NCBI GenBank assembly: GCA_032629725.1
Contig: JAFEVB010000012.1
Coordinates: 806,001 to 870,000, forward strand
Direction: 5' to 3'
Source of the DNA: Gremmenia infestans
Taxonomy: Eukaryota; Ascomycota; Leotiomycetes; Helotiales; Hamatocanthoscyphaceae
Length of the DNA: 64,000 bases
Of this stretch, positions 12,912 through 24,669 are shown piece by piece. Position numbers and translations under genes: made by a program. Numbering within the stretch: position 1 is the first letter of the stretch; the number at the start of each line of letters is the position of its first letter. Below the pieces are notes generated by a model that had not been told where the DNA came from, did not search any database, and saw only the letters and a list, made by a program, of their open reading frames with translations.

Positions 12912-13731
12912 CTTGCAGATATTGGGAAGGTTGTGCAAGGGATGAGAACTGGAAGGAATTCGAAGGTTAAATACTCTTACACCGCTACAATTGGTTAGTT
13001 GGTTGGTCGATCGATTAGTTGTTGGTCGATTTCAGGCAGCCTTGTGTTGAAGAGAAGTGCGGGACTATACTATACTATTTACTTACGTCAAGGTACTTGT
13101 TGTACAAAATAGGTGGCCGAAACTGGGTATAAGTCACACCTAAATAACCTCATTTTTTCCTTTACTTTTAGGTTAAAATGAATAGAAAAGATTCCGAAAA
13201 TTATATGAAGCTTTACAATCATATAGCATTGCAAAACCGACTTTGTAAGTTACTTAATCTCATTGAGAAAAAATGGAGACTTTTAGGTGCTAGTAATGTC
13301 GGCGGCCATTTACCTCGTACACCGAGACCAAGAGTAGAGTAGGTACCCATAACATGGGTCCAAGCAATACAGTAAGTATCGCCTCTCTTGAATGACCTCG
13401 GTCGTCATTCATCGAGGCTGAAGGAGATGGAAAAAATTCTAATGTTTGAAGAACTCTTAACAATCAATACATATTAGGCTGCTAGATATACATATTTCAC
13501 ATTCAGATCAATATCCAATTGAGCAGGGAACCACCCAGCTCCGATATAACAACATACCCTTTCCATGCACCGCACTTCTCTTTCCAGGTGTAATAGCTAC
13601 CAAAAGGCTAGCTTGGAGTTTGCCTTGCTCTCATGGCCCGGGTATGCCTCTCTGGACTCCCTTATGTCCACGAGGCTTGTCCTCCTATGTCAATCCCTTG
13701 ACTAATCTGCGAGCCATACGCTCCTCCCCTT
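12912..13731. other. Intergenic region, AT-rich
   Basis: Promoter of the F-box-like gene (right of 12911), then AT-rich sequence. The plus ORF at 13620-13925 is antisense to the 3' end of the next gene and is Pro/Ser-rich only because of that; it is not a gene. Confidence 0.45.
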
Positions 13732-14337
13732 TCACACCATCTCCCCACTCAACAGGCCCTCGTTCTCCTTCCACGTCCTCTCCTCCGCAATTTTCTGCTT
13801 CTGCTCCTCCTCCCGATCGGCCTGTTCAATCACATCCTCAATATCAAGCAACGTCCCCATCTGCGGCCCCGCCACAGCACCACTCGAGCTCTCCCCATTC
13901 TTCACCACGGCAGGTTGTCCCTTAGAAAGCGCACCCCCCTTCCTCTCCGTCTTCTCCTGAGCCGCCCTGGCCCTCCTCGCCTCGTTCTTCATCTTATTCA
14001 ACTGTTTATCAAGGCCCTTGCTATTAAGCACCCACGGATTCTGCCCCGAATACCCCATCACGAGTACGCGCCGCACATCCGGATGCGAGCACAGCATCTC
14101 ATAGTTCTCCCGCACCAGGGTGGCTTGGTGCAGCTCGTAGTCCTTCATACCTTCCTTTCCCTTATCCGTGTACCAGATTATGCGCAGCGAGCCCGCCAGA
14201 AGCGGTTTGGGCACGATGCCGGTCCATGCCGTGTAGAGCTGGCCGCGCAAGAAGGAGAGGCCGGAGACGATGTAGGAGGTGTTTTGTTCGGTGGGGTGAG
14301 AGTCGAGGAACGTGGTGGGCGTGCCAATATCCATCAT
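13732..14337 (-). CDS. Conserved-looking hypothetical protein, 201 aa
   Basis: A single exon starting at MMDIGTP. The N-terminal ~115 residues look globular, with alternating beta-like stretches (SYIVSGLSFLRGQLYTAW, LAGSLRIIWY, VRRVLVMGYSG). The C-terminal ~85 residues are a charged Lys/Glu/Arg-rich helix of coiled-coil type. There is no signal peptide and no membrane segment. I do not recognise the family. No intron is needed, and both the start and the TAA-side end are clear. The dense antisense ORF over the same bases is a shadow. Confidence 0.65.
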   Translation of the reverse strand: MMDIGTPTTFLDSHPTEQNTSYIVSGLSFLRGQLYTAWTGIVPKPLLAGSLRIIWYTDKGKEGMKDYELHQATLVRENYEMLCSHPDVRRVLVMGYSGQNPWVLNSKGLDKQLNKMKNEARRARAAQEKTERKGGALSKGQPAVVKNGESSSGAVAGPQMGTLLDIEDVIEQADREEEQKQKIAEERTWKENEGLLSGEMV

Positions 14338-14981
14338 GGTGAGAAAGCTTCTAGGATGTGCAATTTGATTTTGTTGTGTTGGGGTGCAAAGAATTGGGAA
14401 TTGGTATCTGAAGGTCTGGAAGCCGATGATGATAGTGGGGCCGCGCTAATGCACTAATTACTGTACTGAACCTCCTGCCAGTTCCCAGGATTCTCACTTT
14501 TATTCATCTTCACATAAATATTTTACTAGGAAGATGTAAATTTATTAAAAAAGAAGGTTAATCATTCGATTCCACGAAGTTTGGCAAAAATGATTAGTAG
14601 CTTTATCAGAACTACTTCTCATACTTCGAAGATATGCCGAGCAATCCCCAGCTAGTATTCTATGCCTCCTGAAGATATTTCCAAAGTGATTTAAAGACCC
14701 CGGCGACAAAAGATTTACCCTTTGTTCATCTATAACCAGTGCTACACTCTTTGAACTATTAGGGAAGTGACCTCAAAAGATGGATACCGTTTCATACGAA
14801 GCGACTGCATCACCATTTGCGGAACAAAGGAGGCAGCCAATCCACCGAAACTGAACTGAGAGGAGATGTCAAATTTAAAATCAATTAAGTCTTCGAAGAC
14901 TTTATCTAAACTTAAACGCTAATGGAAAGATATCAATCGTTGGGTCTTGTAAATCATGAAGGCGTAATGTTACAGGACGTT
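14338..14981. other. Intergenic region with a 16-bp palindrome
   Basis: No gene. A perfect 16-bp palindrome (aagtcttcgaagactt) lies at 14887-14902, about 80 bp beyond the stop of the SYLF gene. It may be a 3'-end structure or chance. Confidence 0.4.
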
Positions 14982-16464
14982 TCAAGAATAGCTAGGAGGT
15001 CCTCCCTGGGGAGGTGGTGGATAGAACATCTGTGGTTCGGCATGTGGGTCTTGGGCAGCGTGAAAGTTTGATCCCTGGGGAGGTGGGGGATAAAACATTT
15101 GTGGCTCTGTTGTGTGCGTAGCATGTCCCTCTTGGGTAGCATGGACATTTGAGGTCTGGGGCGGTGGAGCATAGGTATTTTGTGCAGTGTGAGGAGGTGG
15201 TCCTGGAGGTGGAGGTGGATAGTATGGTTCAGATCCTGAAGCTTGGGTGCCTCCAGGATATGCAGCGTGGCTACTTTCGGCAGCAGTAGCCCCAGATGGA
15301 TGCTTGTAATCCGCGGGGTAGCTACTTTGAGGGTATGCCTGCGGTGGGGGACCATGGGATGTTTGAGAATCCGAATTTTGAGCAGCTCCAGGATCGTAGC
15401 CAGTTCCAGTTGTTGCAGCCCCAGATGAATGCTTGTAATCTGTCTGAGGAGCGTAAAAGCCTTCTGGAGGGGCAAAATGTGCTTGTTGTTCGGATGTTGG
15501 GTTCGAATTGTGCTCCACGGCTGACTCTGATGGAACAGGATACTGATCTACTTGTTGCAGTATCGTAGGATTGACATCCGTCCGCCCCTCAGCTTGCTTC
15601 AAGACCTCCAACAATAGTCTTGTTTCCGTGGGGACATTTCTGACATTCCCCGCTAGAATGGTGCCAACAGGCAATTTTTCTCCGTAGAATCTCGCATTCT
15701 CATCCTGTCTTTCCACGATTATGGTCCCATCAGCCTGGACCCCAGCGTAAAATCCCCGGCTTTTCATATAACTGAAAACCGGCTTTCGATGCTTCAACAA
15801 TTCGGATTCCAATACTCCACCAGTCCCAACTGGGCCCGCAACAGCTGATACCTCCCCACCGAGCGATAATCGCACCTTGCTAAAGGCCTCCAGCGCCTTA
15901 CGATCGTTAATCACAATGACGCAGTCGTAAATGTCAATTCCAGCCATCCAGCCAACTCCTAGAGTATGAACTAAGATTCCAGATGGAGGCGACCAGCTTC
16001 CATCTTCTTTCCGCGCTATCAAAACGCCTGAGCCACCTGCTCCCGAGACCCAAAGTCCCGTTCGCATGGTACTGAATATTGCCAAACCGACACATTTCTG
16101 GATAACCTTCTGAGGAATCTTGACGAGGACTTTCGGTTTGGTCTTTGGGCCTGGAGATCCGGGTTTGCTTGTTGGTTGTTCGGTATAGAATCCATCCTCT
16201 GCAAGTAATCGATTAGCATTGGGTATGGAAAGGAAGTAGGGAGTCCATACTGCAAAAGGACTTTAGGATCCGCGCTGCTTTGTCGCATTCTGGTCCTAAC
16301 TGCGTTGGCCAGAATGCTTCCGAGCCTATCTTGTTGGTGAGTTTGTTGACGGGCGCGCCGAGTTTCTCGAATGCGGCCCAGCCTTTATCGAATGTTGCTT
16401 TTCCACCATACTTCGCTTTCTCCCAAGCAGATGGTTTGTGTGCTTGCTGCTGTTGTTCTGCCAT
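14982..16464 (-). CDS. SYLF-domain (Ysc84/DUF500) lipid-binding protein
   Basis: Two exons (16464-16251 and 16198-14982; 52-nt intron) encode about 476 aa. The SYLF core spans residues ~30-260: CDKAARILKSF, then IPQKVIQKCVGLAIFSTMRTG, VSGAGGSGVLIARKEDGSWS and LGVGWMAGIDIYDCVIVIND, all standard family landmarks. Family knowledge: the SYLF module binds phosphoinositide membranes, and yeast Ysc84/Lsb3 act with actin at endocytic sites. Instead of the C-terminal SH3 domain of Ysc84, this protein has a Pro/Tyr/His-rich tail with duplicated units (DYKH(P/S)SGA twice; MFYPPPPQG twice). The start at 16464 (MAEQQQQAH) is preferred over an upstream in-frame ATG at 16539 because the conserved KPSAWEKAKYGGK follows it. 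Confidence 0.88.
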
Positions 16465-17549
16465 ATTGAAGACGACGAGAGGAATGCGCTTTGGGGTTCG
16501 TAGATGGGTGGAGGTTAATGACAAGTCAAAAAAGCTCAAGGGTACGAACTTGGTGATTGACAGTTGATATATATGACAAGGGCGGGACCCCGCAGCGAGG
16601 GGCTCGGTGTGAATGACGAAAGGCCGCGAGTTTCAGCCACAATGCTAGGCACTTATTGTAAGGGCAATGATGATTACCCTTTTTGGCCCTAATTTGATCT
16701 CAGCCACAATTCGCTTGCTGACTCCTTGGAGGCGCAAGCGCTCGGGTTTTTCACGTCAACATTCGCTTTTGTATTCTGTGTATGCCATTGAAGCAAGGAG
16801 TAGTTCTCCTGATGGTCGTCGATATTATTTTGTCTCTGCATAGGATACTTTGCGACAGGCGTAGAGCCATAGCGATAAAATGCTGCTCCTACAAGGATGT
16901 GTGTGGAAGCTTAGGGCAGGTATCTTCCATTTCATAGGTAGGTACAATAAGTAGTATTGCACAGAACGCGTTCTAAAGATACATGATTCTCTTTCCCTTC
17001 CAGCTACATTTCTCCACAACGAACTCGCGGTCAACAAAGATCAGTCCTCAACAAAAGCTCCCACTCTAAAAGTCTTGGTGTCCCGGTTTGGAATATTCTG
17101 CTTTCTCCCTGCTAAAAGTGTCAGTTTAATTGTCTATCTCGGGTCATCTGATAAAAGCATACAATTTATTGAAATTCTATCCTCGTTGCCTCCCTTTGGA
17201 AGACAGACCGGCGCCGAGCCGTGACACTTGTACACAGAGACTGCCGCAATTGGTAAAAAAGGGTATATTGACTGTGCATAGCATTGCACTATAATTGCTC
17301 CATTGTTCCACCACCCTCAACGGTGTGCTCCGAACGCGAAATATCAGAATCAAGAACGACCGGAATGTGTAAGATCTGCGCTGCAAGATAGAGGGACTTT
17401 CCATATACATCTGCGTATGGCAACATATATCCTCCGCAACGACAGACATGCACTGCTTCAGCATCTACTCTCGTATGATCAAGATGTACACTTCATATTC
17501 GATTTTCTTCTCGTATCGTTTTGTATAGCCAGCAGAGAAGGATAACGAC
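16465..17549. other. Intergenic region, nothing seen
   Basis: Promoter of the SYLF gene on the left and downstream flank of the secreted-protein gene on the right. Only background ORFs are present. Confidence 0.45.
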
Positions 17550-17884
17550 TCAATTTCCCGGCGCGATGGGACAGCAACTGCATACTCTATACGACAGGTC
17601 AGTCAGCTGAAGCATGTAGAGGGATGTCAAAACAATACTGACTTGTCAAGATAGTAAAACGTAGGGTGGTCAGATGGACAGCCAGCATCCTGTTCAATAA
17701 CAGCACTTTCATTCGGACAATTCTGACATACCCCGCCGTCGTAGTCCGGGTATGCACTCATGGAAGGATATGCCGTAGTTGCGGTTGATGTAGCTACTGC
17801 ACTCGTAACTGTGGTCAAAGTTGGCTGGGAGTCGGCAAGTGCAAGTGCCCCCAGTGCAAGCCAGGTAAACAGATATGCTCTCAT
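17550..17884 (-). CDS. Small secreted cysteine-rich protein (candidate effector)
   Basis: Two exons (17884-17643 and 17586-17550, 56-nt intron with a CTGAC branch site and TATAG acceptor) give 92 aa. Residues 1-18 (MRAYLFTWLALGALALAD) are a clear signal peptide. The mature part is short, Thr/Ser/Ala-rich at first, then holds six cysteines: CQNC, then AGC, then CSCC near the C-terminus. The last three are contributed only by the small second exon. Size, secretion and an even cysteine number fit fungal apoplastic or cell-wall small secreted proteins. No named family is recognised, and an effector role is inference. Without splicing the frame would end at VLF with three cysteines, which argues for the spliced form. 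Confidence 0.65.
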
Positions 17885-19777
17885 TTCTGTAAAACTTAGA
17901 ATTCGTTGGTACGCTTTTAGGGAGGTGAGTTGTGGTTTCCAGCAGAAGGAATTTGATTAGGAAATCCTCGAGATAATGCGAGTGCGCGGTTGCAATAGCA
18001 GTATAAATCGTTACCCAGAAGAAGATGTCTTCGGAAATTTACTTTTCAGCAGATGCAAACGCCATGTACTTGAGCATTCTGGCGATCCTAATCTGGCAAG
18101 CTCGACAGCGCTTACGAGAGTTTTACAACGACAGCCGCCGACCCGCAGGGCCGTATCCTTCAGGCCAAGGTGAGACCCGCTAAAATTAGAATGACTCCCG
18201 GAATAGAAACTTGTAAATAAATTCGTACAGTAAGGTTGATAAGTATGGATGCATGATCGAATTGTCTCTCACTTTTCATTGATCCTATATTTCGTTGCGT
18301 TATGATAACGACGAGCAGATAACTTCCAAACTCCGACTAGTACTAACATTAAAAGTATCAAGTATAACAAATACCATCATGAAATCTATAAATAATCCCG
18401 CCATGCAGCGTCGTCAAACGAACGACCAATGTTAGGACATACATTTCTTTCTTTCTATGCTTAATTAAGACCAGGGCGCAGCAAATTGGCCACGCCAAAA
18501 GAGATCGATACACGTGTCGAGAATATCTTCGGACGCAGCATGAAACCCCAAGCTCTGGAGACGATGGCTTTAAATGGAGTGTCGTTGTGAGGCTCGTAAC
18601 ATGTTGGCCATTCACGCGCGGATAGCCCGCATTTGCCGCCGGGGTTTCATACTACGGACTAAAGCTTACGACGATTGGCTAGACGGTTAAAATTGGAAAT
18701 AGAACGCTAGGGGTTCATGGAAGAAGCTTAAATCGACAGGCGGGCATTTTTCTCGAAAGGGATTGTTTGGAAGTTTCCTGCTGGTATGTATTCACAATAT
18801 GAGGGGGTACTCTGTTATCTCTTTCCGTTTCTCTCTTATGTTATCAATGATAAAAATATCAATGGAGTCATTACTCTAAGTTCAAAGTCTCGTGTTATTA
18901 TTATAGTTTCAGCTATGGAAACGGGCTTGTCCTACCATGACTGGGTATCTCTGTTCTACAGATGCATCTTGAGAAATCTGTTAAGATGGTACAAAGAGAG
19001 ATGTCAAGATATCTAAGCATCGCAATATTTCCTATACTAACAACCTTTACTAAAGCCGTTGGTCATACAATGTTGTGTGGGAATATCTTACGTTATACCC
19101 CGGAGTAGAACAACTAGGTAGCCCCCTAGTAGTCGCAAGCCTCCAGGCGCTCTCTTGCCCGCTGCCCCCTCAGCCCCTCTCAACAGCAATTTCAGCAGCT
19201 CTTACAGCCCGTGCGGCCGCCGGCCTCAAGTTCTTCTACTGGGAGGCGGAGGGTACCGTCGATTTGCGGACGTTGTGGCGCAGTGGTCATCTTTCATGAT
19301 GACCGGGTCTGACGGACATAAAATATACAAATATCTCAATTCAAGGCCGCATCCATCCTTGGTTGCAACTCTATCTCAAAAAGTGCGGGGTATGATCACG
19401 TGTTGGGCTTGAGTATCCTCCGTAGTGCGTGACCGGAAGGCGGGATCTTCGTCTTGGCAGGGGGGTTAGTTAGACTTCAAACATGACGATGTGTGTCCAG
19501 TTTTTCATCTCCACTTTAACTTTGTCTTTTCAATTTGTCTTTTTCTCTTCTCCATGACTGGTTTAAACTTGTCACTTATCGAACTTATCTCGGTCTCCCC
19601 GAACCCCCAAAATCGCACCACATTTTCTGCCCGCATCAAACAAGTGCTAATAGGAAAGGAAAGTACCACCTCCCTCCTTTGTATCAATGGAATGATTTCC
19701 TTATTTTCTCTCTTTTCTTTCCTCTCTTTCATTCTCGCATCTCTCGAGACAATCCAAAACCATTCAATATTTCCAGC
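17885..19777. other. Long intergenic region, no gene supported
   Basis: About 1.9 kb of AT-rich sequence with short ORFs only. The last ~250 bases before 19778 are CT-rich, as is common in promoters of the next gene. Confidence 0.45.
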
Positions 19778-22081
19778 ATGCCACATCACCCAGAGAGTGA
19801 TGCAGACGCAGCCCGTCTGGCTAACCTTGGCCACAAGGGCGAATTAAATCGCAACTTCTCTCCTCTTTCTATGCTGGGCCTCGCTTTTGCAATCTTGAAC
19901 AGCTGGACCGCTCTCGCTGCAAGCTTGTCGTTGGCCTTGCCAAGTGGTGGTCCAACATCTGTGTTATGGGGACTGATCAGTAAGTCGTGCAACAATTCTC
20001 GGCTATACCAAACTGATAAATTTTTCAGCTGCCGGCGTTTGCAATCTTTGCCTTGCCGTTTCGCTCTCTGAGTTCCTTTCTGCCTACCCTACCGCAGGGG
20101 GTCAATATCATTGGGTCGCTGTGATAAGTTGGAAAAGATGGGTTCCTATTCTAAGCTGGATCACTGGCTGGATCAATGTTTCTGGTTGGATAGCATTAGT
20201 TTCATCTGGGGGGTTGCTTGGAAGTCAGCTGATCGTGGGAGTCATATCCCTCATGAATCCCACTTATGAGCCTCAAAGGTAAGCTAATGCCCATATGATT
20301 CTTCATAACTATTTCACAAGAGGTGCGAGTTTAGAGGACCCTTGGAATCTAGGGTAGTTGTGTTGGCTTCTGGACTAGCGCCCGAACTAGCACTAGGCAG
20401 CTTGACCCTTCTTGAAGCGTGCACCATCTACTTTGCTGACTCGCCTTGCAGATGGCATCAATTTCTTATTTATATTGGATACAATCTGGTTGCATTCTTA
20501 GTTAATGCATTCATGACCGATGCATTGCCTGTTATCACGAAATCCGCATTCCTGTGGTCGCTGGTGGGATTCGTCGTGATTTCGATTACTGTTCTGGCTT
20601 GTGCATCGCCGGAGTACTCCTCTGCGGAGTTCGTCTTTACTGAGTTTTTGAATGAGGTAAGCTTGCCTTCCTTTGTATTATCTTGCTATATTCCTTCGGG
20701 GAGAGAAGCGTCTGAGCTCCCAGAAACCAATTCCGGTTATCTTTGTAAATGGCTCTTAGGACTGCTTCAAAAAAGAAATCTCGGCTCCCTTATAATATAT
20801 TGCCTGTGCCATGCTAATTATTTGTACGAAATCAAGACTGGCTGGCCCGATGGAATATCGTGGCTACTAGGTCTCCTACAAGCTGGGCTTGGATTGACAG
20901 GTTTTGATGCCGTGGCTCATAGTAGGTCCTTCTCTTCATGGCCTGACGTTTGCTAATATGGCATAGTGATCGAAGAAATCCCCAACCCTGAAGTCGAGGG
21001 CCCGAAAATCATGATCGCTTGCGTTGGCATTGGTATCTTCACAGGATTCATCTTCCTCATGGTTCTCCTTTTCGTAGCAGGACAAATCGATGGTCCTGAT
21101 GGAGTGATTGAGTCAACGGCAGGGCCGCTACTCCAAATATTCTACAACGCCACTGGAAGTAAGGCTGGAGCAATCTGCCTCTTGATGTGAGGATCTCTAG
21201 CTTGGGCTTTCATTCTCTGCTGACTGATCTAGATTCCCTCTCGTGTGCCTCCTTTTCGCAACGACCAGCATCATGACTACATCGAGCCGAATGACCTACG
21301 CGTTTGCCAGGTTTGTACTTACCTTACCAATCAGGATTTTACTGACATGGACACAGAGACGGAGGTCTTCCCGTATCTCGCTTTTTTGCCAAAGTCCACC
21401 CTCGACTTGATCTGCCCCTCAATGCTCTCTATCTGACAGTTGTACTGGTGGTCATATTCGGGTGTATATTCCTAGGGTCCAGCAGGTACTTAATCCAGCT
21501 CTTTTCTTAGAAGGTGGAAGCTAACCTGACTCAAGCGCGTTCAATGCCATCATTTCAGCCTCGGTCGTTGCCCTTGGCGTTTCTTATGGCATTCCTATCG
21601 CTATCAATTGCATCCGTGGAAGATCCATGCTCCCAGAGTCACGGCCCTTCAAGCTATCTCCACTAGTTGGGTGGACTGCGAATCTGGTATGTTGAACCTC
21701 TTTTGTTCATGGTACGTGCTGACAGTAACCGCTAGATCGGGCTTGCGTATGTGATTGTGACGACGGTCCTTTTCTTGTTTCCGCCAGATCTTCCCGTGAC
21801 CGGATCCAATATGAGTATGCACTTTTCAATCTCCCAGCCTCTAAAATCCATTCCGCAATATTTATGATGATACGGTATACTGATCATCTACAGATTATTG
21901 CGTCGTCGTCTTCGCGATTATCCTAATCATCTCAATAATCCAGTGGTTCGTAGACGGCAAGAAGAATTTCACGGGCCCCCGGATCAACATCGAGGGTTTA
22001 CAGAATGGAGAGGTTATAGGGGTAGACCCGATATTGGCGATGCCAGACTCGAGTTTGGAAGAGCAAGGAAAAAAGATCTAA
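19778..22081 (+). CDS. Choline/GABA-type amino-acid permease (APC superfamily)
   Basis: Ten exons (19778-19979, 20029-20278, 20452-20656, 20837-20921, 20967-21186, 21233-21310, 21357-21485, 21536-21686, 21736-21814, 21894-22081) splice in phase to 528 aa. Landmarks of the fungal choline/GABA permease family appear in order: NRNFSPLSMLGLAFAILNSW (first helix), SGGPTSVLWGLITAG, SLSEFLSAYPTAGGQYHW, LGLTGFDAVAH followed by EEIPNPE, TSSRMTYAFARDGGLP and a C-terminal GKKNFTGPRI. About twelve membrane helices are expected in the plasma membrane. Family knowledge covers choline (Hnm1), GABA/UGA4-like and polyamine uptake; the sequence does not decide the substrate. No frame break is seen, in contrast to the broken genes downstream. 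Confidence 0.9.
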
Positions 22082-22663
22082 GGTGATCTGTATGTATCTT
22101 GGTCTGTACTATAGATGAAATCCATCTTTAACAGTGGACTCTCCTCAACCCTTTAAATTGATATTTTAAACATACGCGAACGGCTGTCGTATGTTTCTGA
22201 CATCTCATTTATGAATTCTTTGGTTTTATGTCTCCACCTGGCATTCCAGGCTAAACACTAGCTGAGCCTCGTCCCCCACAAGATATTTCTTCTAGGCTAG
22301 TACTATAATTCGATAATTGTGACGGACTAGTTTAGGGGGCATTTTAGTATATATTAGGTGTCATGATTCATTAGATATGTCTCGAGTCGGTTGCTACTAA
22401 GTAAAATCATACTTGTGTTACCTTGAGCATTTCCTGCAAGTTCCTCCGCGCTCCGCACTACGCCGCAACTTATATCTACCTAGGTACTTGGTCTTGTCAT
22501 TTTCAACCCCGTTCTCTAGAGAATGACGTTTTCTATCTCGAGATACCTAGTCTTGAAATATACAACCGCCTGTGAAGAATCTTTCGGTCTTTGTTTACTT
22601 AAGCAACAGCGCTAGCATTGAATACATCAGGTAAACAATCAGTTACAGATCAGGTTCACAGTA
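22082..22663. other. Intergenic region, nothing seen
   Basis: 3' flank of the permease and upstream flank of the aldo-keto reductase relic. No gene or repeat was recognised. Confidence 0.45.
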
Positions 22664-23344
22664 ATGAGAGCTGATATGTATAGTTCAAACAGATTGGGTG
22701 ATTCGGGGCTTTACATCTCAAAGATCATCCTTGGGATAGCTGGATATGGCTCTTCCAGGTGGCAGGACTGGATCCTGGAGGAAGAAGCAGCATTGCCATT
22801 GCTCGAACACGCGTTCAAAGTTGGGCTAAACACCTGGGACACAGTTCTTTTTATCATCCTTTTAGAATTCTTGAAGCTGATTGATATCATCTAGGCAGAC
22901 GCATATTCCAATGGACGCTCGGAAGAGATTATTGGCAAAGCTCTCAAAATTTACGACATTCCTCGCTCGGAAGTCGTTATACTCAGCAAGATTTTCTACG
23001 CCGTGGAAGCTAGTTGCAAAAGACTGGGCACGTATATCGATGTGCTGCAAATCCACCGATTGGATCGAGACACACTAGCTAAGGAAACCATGAAGGCGCT
23101 GAACGATGTCGTGGAGAGCGGCCAGGTCAGATATCTCGGCGCAAGCTCCATGGCGGCTTGGGAATTCCAAAAGCTGCAAATGGTGGCCGAGACGCACGTG
23201 TGGCACAAGTTTATCTCGATGCAGAATTATTATAATATCCTACACCGAGAAGAAGAGCGGGAGATGATCCCATACTGCCGCGACAGTGGCGTGGGACTCA
23301 TACCGTGGAGTCCATTGGCACGCGGTGTGCTTGCGCACCCCTGA
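22664..23344 (+). pseudogene. Broken aldo-keto reductase
   Basis: The N-terminus (RLGDSGLYISKIILGIAGYG) and the segment after a presumed intron (ADAYSNGRSEEIIGKALKIY, IPRSEVVILSK) match the family of aryl-alcohol dehydrogenase/K+-channel-beta-like NADPH oxidoreductases. Then comes a deletion: LSKIF runs directly into YAVEASCKRLG, whereas family members have roughly 30-40 residues between these points. The motif IDVLQIHRLDRDT, the NADP-barrel part VRYLGASSMAAW and IPWSPLARGVLA follow, and then a stop at 23342-23344 removes the C-terminal third that binds NADPH. The first intron has a weak donor (GTTCTT). Seen: deletion and truncation. Inferred: non-functional. Confidence 0.75.
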
Positions 23345-24020
23345 ACAGGCCGGAGTTCAAAGCGAGAGCTCACTCTCTTTACTTCGGCACGTCCCTTCCA
23401 CCGCAATTTGAATTATTGACGAACAGTCTATTTGAGATTTCACGGCGCTGGAATGGGCCAGCGGAAAGTGAAACAGACAATCTTGCATCCAAATTTGCCT
23501 CCAGATTGGGCAAAGCCCGGTATAGAGGCCTGAATTCCCTGGATATCCGTCAAACAGCGTATTCGGAAGAACAAATTAGTGATGGTATGAACCTTACCAC
23601 TGGCCCAAACATGCGACCAGGCGCTGGCAGCCTCTATCCTATTCCAGGAATCGCAGGTACCGCGCTGCCGCCATCTAGTAGCCCATTGAAGAATGGCAAA
23701 AGAGGAGACGGCAACATGGAATCCACGATGATCATAGACCAAGAGGATTCGCCAGACAGTATATCACTCGCATCCCCTCCATTACCACCGGCCTTCCAAC
23801 CTCACCTTGCCAGCAACTCCCAGACAAGGATTTCTTCGCCAGTGTTAAGCGGCATGGATGCCAACACATGCTACAGTCAACAGGGAGAAACAGGCTTTGG
23901 CTCTACTTACCCCGACCCAAACGTGATGGGATATGGTGCTGGCACGTGAAACGCTTCTGGGTTTGAGGACTTGAACTCATTCTTCGATTACTCGTTCGTG
24001 CCTAATCAACGAGTCAGTAT
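23345..24020 (+). pseudogene. Regulator-like C-terminal fragment with in-frame stop
   Basis: Immediately after the aldo-keto reductase stop, in another frame, about 200 residues are open to a TGA at 23947. The same frame then continues as coding-like sequence for another ~25 residues (NASGFEDLNSFFDYSFVPNQ). The segment is Ser/Pro-rich with acidic patches and has no start of its own. It resembles the C-terminal tail of a fungal transcription factor, but no DNA-binding domain is present, so the family is a guess. The join to the reductase remnant suggests a deletion that fused two genes. Confidence 0.4.
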
Positions 24021-24106
24021 GTTTGTTGGACCTCTGGCTCCGGAAAAAGACAACTCGTCCCTTAACACGTGGGAAGGTGTGAAAAATTCTACGGTTAGAA
24101 GCCCGG

Positions 24107-24669
24107 GCTGCCCTGGATACGCGGGTTTTGATGTATAAACGAGGAGCTGCCATTGTCGGGGATGGAGTGATTCATGCAGGACGCCGGTTCACTACAAAAT
24201 ATTACGCATCCTTACCAACTCATGCGCGTAATCCTGTGTACAGCTATCGTTTTGATCAGCCGCCGTGGAATGGCATTGAGGAATACGTGGCGACCGTGGC
24301 ACCTGCATTCGCAACCCATTACTCCGAGGTCAGTCTCTCACCAAGACATTATCTTCAATTTTAATACGGGAGAAGATCTGCTTTGTATTTAACATCGGCC
24401 CCAGTGCCAGCACAGCTAACTCTAATTGGATTGGTCCGCATAGCGAGTACTATGATCTTTCCAATCTGATGTCAAGATCATGGATATCTTTCGTGCACGA
24501 CTTGGACCCCAATCACCACGGTGTTCAAGGAACTCCTGAATGGCCTGAGTATTCTGATAGTCCGAGCAATTTTGTATTCAGGGTTGGAAAAAGTGGAATC
24601 GAAGTCGATAATTGGAGAAGTGCACAGCTCGAGTTTTGGAGCACGATATGGGGACAACTGAAGACATGA
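24107..24669 (+). pseudogene. C-terminal remnant of a type-B carboxylesterase
   Basis: Only the last ~170 residues of the family are present: GDGVIHAGRRFTTKYYA, NPVYSYRFDQPPWNGIEEY, then a 47-50 nt intron (donor gtcagt after 24327), VFNIGP, SWISFVHDLDPNHHG and the terminal EVDNWRSAQLEFW. The nucleophile elbow (GxSxG) and most of the fold are missing upstream; the preceding ~100 bases do not continue the family. In intact fungal carboxylesterases (about 550 aa) this part carries the catalytic His in a different local context, so activity is not expected. Splice signals inside the fragment are preserved, which suggests recent truncation. Confidence 0.65.
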
